Positions 58,404 to 64,000 of a stretch of 64,000 nt of DNA are shown here, in pieces. Origin of the DNA: Craterostigma plantagineum (taxonomy: Eukaryota > Streptophyta > Magnoliopsida > Lamiales > Linderniaceae); assembly GCA_027422505.1 (NCBI GenBank), contig JAPQWV010000360.1, positions 186,001-250,000 on the forward strand, read 5' to 3'. Numbering within the stretch: the stretch's first letter is position 1; each line of letters opens with the position of its first letter. The notes beneath the pieces were generated by a model. The model saw only the letters and a program-made list of their open reading frames with translations. It ran no database searches and was not told where the DNA came from. The position numbers were made by a program, and so were the translations under genes.

Positions 58404-61400
58404 TTAAAAATTTCGACCGCGAAATTTCGTACCTGTCTCAGTCAATAACCATGGATACTGGTTCTTCATATGTTCTATGGTTTCCCATGTAGCTTCACGA
58501 GCTGAATGATTTTTCCACCGTACTTTTACCATTGGAATCGTTTTATTTCGTAACTGCTTGTCAGCATATTCCAGGACTTCTGCCGGTTCTTCTACGTAAC
58601 TAAGGTCCTCAGAAATATTTATTGGTTCTTCACGTAGAATATGAGTAGGATCGGATCTGTATCGTCGCAACATACTAACATGGAATACGTTGTGTATCTG
58701 TGATAATTCGGGTGGTAATGCCAATCGGTATGCTAATGGTCCAATTCTTTCAAGTATCTCATAAGGCCCAATGTAACGTGGGCTCAACTTTCCTTTCTTT
58801 CCAAATCGTAGAACTCCTTTCCACGGGGATACTCGCAGAAATACTTTCTCCCCAACTTCATACTCCATTTCTCGTCTGTGCTGATCGATATAACTCTTCT
58901 GTCTATCCTGGGCTGCTTTGAGTCGACTTTTGACTACCTTAATCTTTTCCATCGTATCCTGAATTAAATCTGGCCCTTCCAATACTTGTTCTCCTTCCAT
59001 ATCCCAACAAATTGGGTTACGACATTTCCGGCCATACAGAGCTTCATACGGTGCCATTCCGATACTCGAATGGTACTGATTATTATAAGAAAATTCCATT
59101 AGCGCTATATAATCGTCCCATGAGCCTTTGAACTCAATTACGCATGCTCGAAGCATATCTTCCAATGTCTGTATTGTCCTTTCAGACTGTCCGTCTGTCT
59201 GTGGATGAAACGCCGTACTAAAATGTAGTTTAGTTCCGAGCGCTTCCTGTAAACTTCCCCAAAATCTGGAAGTAAATCGGGGATCACGATCAGATACTAT
59301 GGACGTAGGTACTCCATGTAGTCGAACTATATCATTAACGTATCTTTTTGCCAAATATTCCAGTGTAGAACCCCATCTAAATGGTAGGAAATGAGCTGAT
59401 TTCGTAAGTCTATCGACAATTACCCACACGGCATCATTTTTCTTAGCCGTTGGAGGAAGTCCATAAAGAAAATCCATCGTTATTCGCTCCCATTTCCAAA
59501 CAGGTATGGGTAAAGGATGTAATTTACCCGCTGGCGCTTGGTGTTCAGCTTTGATTTGCTGACATGTTAAACATTTTAAAACATACTCGGCCACATCCTT
59601 CTTCATTCTTGGCCACCAATAATGAGTTTTAAGGGTCCGATACATCTTCGTACTGCCTGGATGCATAGCATAAGGAGCGGTATGTGCCTCTTCCATTATC
59701 TCTTGTCGAAGATTATCGATATCAGGAACACAGATACGACCATTTATTGTCAAAGTCCCATTCTCGTTTATCACAAAAGACTTCCCTAATCCTTGTTGCA
59801 CTTTATCAGCAATCTTAGCTAGCTTTTCATCTTTAAACTGTACTTCTCTAATTCGATCTAACATGATAGGTCGAACTACCATCGAGGCACAGATAGCACC
59901 AGTATCTTCTACTTTCATCTCCGTATTCATCTTTCTGAGATCAATCAAACTTGAGAAAGAGCAAATCGATAAATAAGAGACGGAACCATACGATTTCCGA
60001 CTCAAAGCATCAGCAACGACGTTAGCCTTTCCAGGATGATACTCTATAGTACAGTCATAATCCTTTAACAGTTCGATCCACCGCCTCTGTCTCATATTCA
60101 ATTCCTTTTGGCTTAATAGGTATTTCAGACTTTTATGATCAGTAAATATCTGAAATGTCGTACCATATAAGTAGTGTCGCCATATCTTCAGTGCGAATAC
60201 CACGGCCGCTAACTCTAAGTCGTGAGTTGGGTAAGATGTTTCGTATGGCTTCAGCTGTCGAGATGCGTACGCCACTACTTTTCCATTTTGCATTAGCACG
60301 CATCCTAGTCCTTGGTACGACGCGTCGCTATAAATCACAAAACCTTCAGTACCTGATGGAATAGTCAGTACAGGAGCTGTCGTTAATCGTTCCTTCAATT
60401 CTTCAAAACTCCTTTGGCATTCCTCAGTCCACTTAAATATAACTCCTTTACGTAGTAACTTCGTCATTGGAGCGGCTATCAGTGAGAAATTCTCTACGAA
60501 TCGCCGATAATATCCGGCCAATCCCAGAAAACTACGAACTTCTGCTACATTTTTAGGGCTCTCCCATTTGATCACTGCTTCAATTTTACTGGGATCGACT
60601 TGGATACCTTTACCAGAGACTACGTGCCCCAGAAACACTACTTGATCTAACCAAAATTCACATTTCGAGAGCTTCGCATATAACTTCCTTTCCCGTAAAG
60701 TCTGAAGTACAATCTTCAAATGTTCTTCGTGCTCCTCTTTTGACTTGGAATATATTAGAATATCGTCAATAAAGACGATCACGAACTGGTCTAAGTAGGG
60801 TCGGAAGACATCATTCATCAACGCCATAAACACTGCAGGAGCGTTCGTCAATCCAAAGGGCATAACTAAAAATTCATAATGTCCATATCTGGTCCTAAAA
60901 GCAGTCTTTGGAATATCACTATCCGCAATCTTCAATTGATGATACCCTGATCTCAGATCGATTTTTGAAAAGACCCTAGAACCTTGTAACTGATCAAATA
61001 GATCATCAATCCGAGGTAACGGATATTTATTTTTCACGGTTACTTTATTTAATTGCCGGTAGTCTATGCATAATCTGAGTGTCCCGTCTTTCTTTTTCAC
61101 AAAAAGAACGGGTGCTCCCCATGGCGATACACTTGGCCGTATGTAGCCTTTATCTAATAGCTCCTTCAACTGTACCTTCAATTCATTCAATTCGATCGGA
61201 GCCATTCGATATGGTGGAATAGATATTGGCGCCGTGCCTGGTTGAAGTTCAATAGTGAACTCCGTATCTCGGTCGGGTGGTAACCCCGGTAACTCTTCGG
61301 GAAAGACATCAGGATATTCACTGACTACAGAAATATCTTCTATTTTCAATCCACTTAACTGTGCATCTATAACATAGGCTATATACCCTTCGCATCCTTT

Positions 61401-62999
61401 ACTAGTCATCTTAGAAGCTTCTAAACTTGATATCTGATACGCCGTCCGTACGCTCTTTTCTCCCTTAATTGTTATATGGGTTTGATCCGTAAGGGTCAAT
61501 TCAATTTCCTTTTTGAAACAATCAAGCTTCGCCCGATATTTTGACAACCAGTCCATACCTAATATTACGTCGAAATCCATTAAAGGAATAACGAATAGGG
61601 ATGCTCGCATTTCTGTCCCTTTACTGACCATCCTGCATTCTAAGTATACTGCATTCACTGTAACCACTTCACCCGTTGGAAGTCGAACATACAATTCCTC
61701 TTCTAGGGGTTCGAGTTTATCAGGTAATAATGATGCAAATGTTCGTGATATGAATGAATGAGTGGCACCTGGATCGAATAAAACATATGCATCAATATCA
61801 CAGATAGATAATTTACCCGTAATCACGTGTGATCCTTCTTTGGCCTCGTCACGGGTCATAGTAAAAATCCTTGCTTGTGCTGGCGGCCTATAGGCTTGGC
61901 TTCCAGAATCTCCCCTTCCAGAACTTGTGCCAACCGATCCTCGACCTCTTCCTCTTCCACGATTTGCATAAGTTCCACTGATTCTGGATTGATCTACTGT
62001 GGTTTCTGTTTGTAAGGTTGGGCAATTCCTTGCTAAGTGTCCCCGTTGCCCACAACGAAAACATTCGCCTGTGAGCCATCTACAGACACCGGGATGATTT
62101 TTCCCGCAATGTTCACATGCTAGTATGGTCTGTGAACTTCCTCGTCCGACCGGTCTCATTCCGCCCATATTGCCCCTTGCGGAACTACTTTGTGTGCTCA
62201 TTGATCTAGGTGTACTGAACGTCTTTTTCATCTTCCCACCTGATGATTCTTCTCCTGGCCTTCTTTTATTACTCTGGAAATTTCTTGATTCGGTTTCTAA
62301 TCTTTCGGCGCGAATAGCCGCCGCCCTCAGTTTCCCATAGGACTCCATATCTGATGGTGTAATACGATTTCTAATAGTATAACGGAGTCCAGCTTCAAAC
62401 CTTCGGCACTTATTTCTTTCAACTGCAATCATATGTGAAGCGTATCGAGACAACTGATTAAATAGTACTTCATACTCGCTTACAGACCGATTTCCTTGTT
62501 TGAGTTCTAAAAATTCTTTCTCTTTCTGATCCTTATAAACTTCAGGCATGTAAGCATCGCTGAACTCTCTCAGAAAATCTTCCCAGGTCAGCACTGGGGG
62601 TTGAACCATACTATCTGGGACAGTTTCCCACCATTCGTATGCATGTCCCTGAAGAAGTGAGACAGCATAGTCGAATCTTTCTTCCGGTGTACATTGCATC
62701 ATATTGAATACTCTTTCCGTCCTTTTCAACCAGGTTTCCGCTTCCGCGGGATCTGTCGTACCCATGAAATCCACAGCACCCATCTTTCTTAATTTGTCAT
62801 ACCGTCGTTCTCGGGGAGTTGTCAGGGGGTGTTCAGATTCGTACTGTCTAAGTGTATGTGATGAATGGGATTCAGGTACGGCCGTTCTTCCTCCTCCCTC
62901 AATAGTTGGTTCATCATGTTCTACATGCGTTCGTTCACCTATTGCCCTTTGCCTATATATGCAAGAAAAATATAAAAGGGCAATCCATGACATGCACAT
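58404..62999 (-). CDS. Chromovirus gag-pol polyprotein, unit 2 (1,531 aa)
   Basis: Same length and domain order as unit 1: gag, zinc knuckle, protease (DPGATHSF), RT (FIDD), RNase H, integrase, chromodomain-like C-terminus. It keeps Gly at residue 639 in the RT motif [13 protein letters not shown], the residue usual in this family. I see no stop, frameshift or lost catalytic residue, so this copy appears coding-competent. The chromodomain-like tail is thought to steer integration toward heterochromatin in this branch. Confidence 0.9.
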   Translation of the reverse strand: MCMSWIALLYFSCIYRQRAIGERTHVEHDEPTIEGGGRTAVPESHSSHTLRQYESEHPLTTPRERRYDKLRKMGAVDFMGTTDPAEAETWLKRTERVFNMMQCTPEERFDYAVSLLQGHAYEWWETVPDSMVQPPVLTWEDFLREFSDAYMPEVYKDQKEKEFLELKQGNRSVSEYEVLFNQLSRYASHMIAVERNKCRRFEAGLRYTIRNRITPSDMESYGKLRAAAIRAERLETESRNFQSNKRRPGEESSGGKMKKTFSTPRSMSTQSSSARGNMGGMRPVGRGSSQTILACEHCGKNHPGVCRWLTGECFRCGQRGHLARNCPTLQTETTVDQSRISGTYANRGRGRGRGSVGTSSGRGDSGSQAYRPPAQARIFTMTRDEAKEGSHVITGKLSICDIDAYVLFDPGATHSFISRTFASLLPDKLEPLEEELYVRLPTGEVVTVNAVYLECRMVSKGTEMRASLFVIPLMDFDVILGMDWLSKYRAKLDCFKKEIELTLTDQTHITIKGEKSVRTAYQISSLEASKMTSKGCEGYIAYVIDAQLSGLKIEDISVVSEYPDVFPEELPGLPPDRDTEFTIELQPGTAPISIPPYRMAPIELNELKVQLKELLDKGYIRPSVSPWGAPVLFVKKKDGTLRLCIDYRQLNKVTVKNKYPLPRIDDLFDQLQGSRVFSKIDLRSGYHQLKIADSDIPKTAFRTRYGHYEFLVMPFGLTNAPAVFMALMNDVFRPYLDQFVIVFIDDILIYSKSKEEHEEHLKIVLQTLRERKLYAKLSKCEFWLDQVVFLGHVVSGKGIQVDPSKIEAVIKWESPKNVAEVRSFLGLAGYYRRFVENFSLIAAPMTKLLRKGVIFKWTEECQRSFEELKERLTTAPVLTIPSGTEGFVIYSDASYQGLGCVLMQNGKVVAYASRQLKPYETSYPTHDLELAAVVFALKIWRHYLYGTTFQIFTDHKSLKYLLSQKELNMRQRRWIELLKDYDCTIEYHPGKANVVADALSRKSYGSVSYLSICSFSSLIDLRKMNTEMKVEDTGAICASMVVRPIMLDRIREVQFKDEKLAKIADKVQQGLGKSFVINENGTLTINGRICVPDIDNLRQEIMEEAHTAPYAMHPGSTKMYRTLKTHYWWPRMKKDVAEYVLKCLTCQQIKAEHQAPAGKLHPLPIPVWKWERITMDFLYGLPPTAKKNDAVWVIVDRLTKSAHFLPFRWGSTLEYLAKRYVNDIVRLHGVPTSIVSDRDPRFTSRFWGSLQEALGTKLHFSTAFHPQTDGQSERTIQTLEDMLRACVIEFKGSWDDYIALMEFSYNNQYHSSIGMAPYEALYGRKCRNPICWDMEGEQVLEGPDLIQDTMEKIKVVKSRLKAAQDRQKSYIDQHRREMEYEVGEKVFLRVSPWKGVLRFGKKGKLSPRYIGPYEILERIGPLAYRLALPPELSQIHNVFHVSMLRRYRSDPTHILREEPINISEDLSYVEEPAEVLEYADKQLRNKTIPMVKVRWKNHSAREATWETIEHMKNQYPWLLTETGTKFRGRNF

Positions 63000-63030
63000 T
63001 CTCTATAGAGTCTACAGAACCTAAAGCCTA

Positions 63031-63043
63031 GGCTCTGATACCA
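63031..63043 (-). other. Primer-binding site (initiator tRNA-Met), unit 2
   Basis: TGGTATCAGAGCC, identical in sequence and position to the site in unit 1. Confidence 0.9.
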
Positions 63044-63048
63044 CTACA

Positions 63049-64000
63049 TGTAGCGCCCCGTTTCCTATTCCCTTTTTACGCAGCTATAAAATATTCGTAT
63101 AAAATTTTTCGCGATTCCCATAACCATTTCCTTTAACAAAAACGGGTGCGTACATCTGGTCTAGTTCCTTCCACAATAATGTACATATATGTACCTATCA
63201 TACGAGTCACAAAATGCGATAGTCTAAATCTGTTTTTATTCTATATGCTAACGATGAACCAGAGGGGAGCAGGAGGAGAGCGTAGTCTGCCAACCTTGAA
63301 TCCATGCTTTATGATGATGCTTTCTACGCAGCCTGCTAATTATCTACAACAACTGTGCAGATACCGATTCAGAGTATGATCGCAACATGTTAATTAATAC
63401 AAGTAATAATAAAATAAACCGTAATTCATGCCTTTCCATTGATATCGTAACCATGCCATTTCAAATCACATAATCATCGTTCATATAACGGTCATTCATA
63501 GGATCCGTAGATTACATGCCATTTCTATATGTCCATTTATTTTGATACTCCCGTTATAGACTAGCTAGACTGTACTGTACGCCCAGTCGGCGCCCATGCA
63601 TGGGACTCTGTAACCATGTCGTAATCCCCCTATTTGTAGGGATACGTGTTGCCTGTACAGGACTCTGTAATAATCCCCCGATTTGTAGGGATATATGCCG
63701 TAGCATCCGTATCATACCATCTGTAGTCGTAGCAGTCATAACGGTTTCTCCCTCATTTTATGTGTGTGCAATGCTATAAAAATTACTCTATATGACACGT
63801 AAATTCATATAAGGCATGTAAACACATAAAGCACATAAGATACATGTTGCAAATCATACTCACAAGTTTCGCCTATTTTCCCGTTCGCTTAATCAGCTTT
63901 GCCCTTGCCTTTATCAGATTCCTGACCTATACAATTATTTTTATCCGTAAATACAAAATTCCTATAATGACATGCGTGCGTGATATGCATGCTTTATTAT
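63049..64000 (-). repeat. Chromovirus LTR C (partial, cut by window)
   Basis: The first 952 bp match LTR A. It is the 5' LTR of unit 2 in element sense; the rest lies outside. Confidence 0.9.

Larger units (their letters stand above)
47593..64000 (-). mobile_element. Tandem Ty3/gypsy chromovirus array: LTR-internal-LTR-internal-LTR
   Basis: Three LTRs start at 47593, 55321 and 63049, an exact 7,728-bp period, with two 4,658-bp internal regions each holding a 1,531-codon gag-pol. The last LTR is cut by the window edge. Very few differences exist between units. A C-terminal chromodomain-like segment and the initiator-Met PBS fit the chromovirus (Tekay/Del-like) branch. A shared-LTR tandem usually arises by unequal recombination between LTRs; an assembly duplication is the main alternative. 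Confidence 0.9.

Overview
The window looks like a gene-poor, transposon-rich stretch of a eudicot nuclear genome. It holds two intron-containing plant genes, Ty3/gypsy retrotransposons of the Athila, Tat-like and chromovirus types with plant-type primer sites, and several non-autonomous DNA transposons with intact target-site duplications. Coding potential was judged from translated motifs, splice sites and comparison of repeated copies within the window. No database was searched.

Layout. (1) 1-11400: Athila element 1 on the minus strand; its 3' LTR lies off the left edge. (2) 11401-23796: Athila element 2 on the plus strand. Its 5' LTR and gag N-terminus are missing because element 1 sits inside its gag. 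(3) 23797-27727: the end of an internal region, LTR, PBS, a non-coding internal region and a second LTR of an older Tat-like element, into which element 2 inserted. (4) 27728-31460: a decayed CONSTANS-like CCT exon pair, a (TAA)n microsatellite, a hAT-like MITE, a Helitron-like 3' end and a foldback element. (5) 31753-34566 (-): a nine-exon, three-RRM RNA-binding gene of the Bruno/CELF (BRN1/BRN2) type. (6) 35300-40982: a hAT-like element and two Mutator-like non-autonomous elements sharing one target site. (7) 41559-43640 (-): a nine-exon mitochondrial carrier gene. (8) 43804-45421: a Mutator-like element just upstream of that gene. (9) 47593-64000: an LTR-internal-LTR-internal-LTR tandem of a chromovirus, with an exact 7,728-bp period.

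Both host genes are read on the minus strand and both open reading frames are intact after hand splicing (415 and 302 codons). As I recall, the Arabidopsis homologues (At4g03110 and At4g03115) are also neighbours, so this may be conserved microsynteny with transposons packed into the spacer.

The most novel material is in the two Athila elements. Comparing them by eye shows: three stem-loops in the transcribed LTR with a nearly invariant loop and compensated stems; arrays of the palindrome TCACGGCCGTGA directly upstream of TATA boxes, both in the LTR and before the 3' ORF; a conserved leader intron in front of that 3' ORF; a duplicated hairpin-plus-polypurine-tract module; and, in element 2 only, a complete-looking antisense minigene for a 54-residue single-pass membrane protein. 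Together these suggest an element with two homologous promoters (gag-pol and a spliced 3' ORF) and structured RNA signals.
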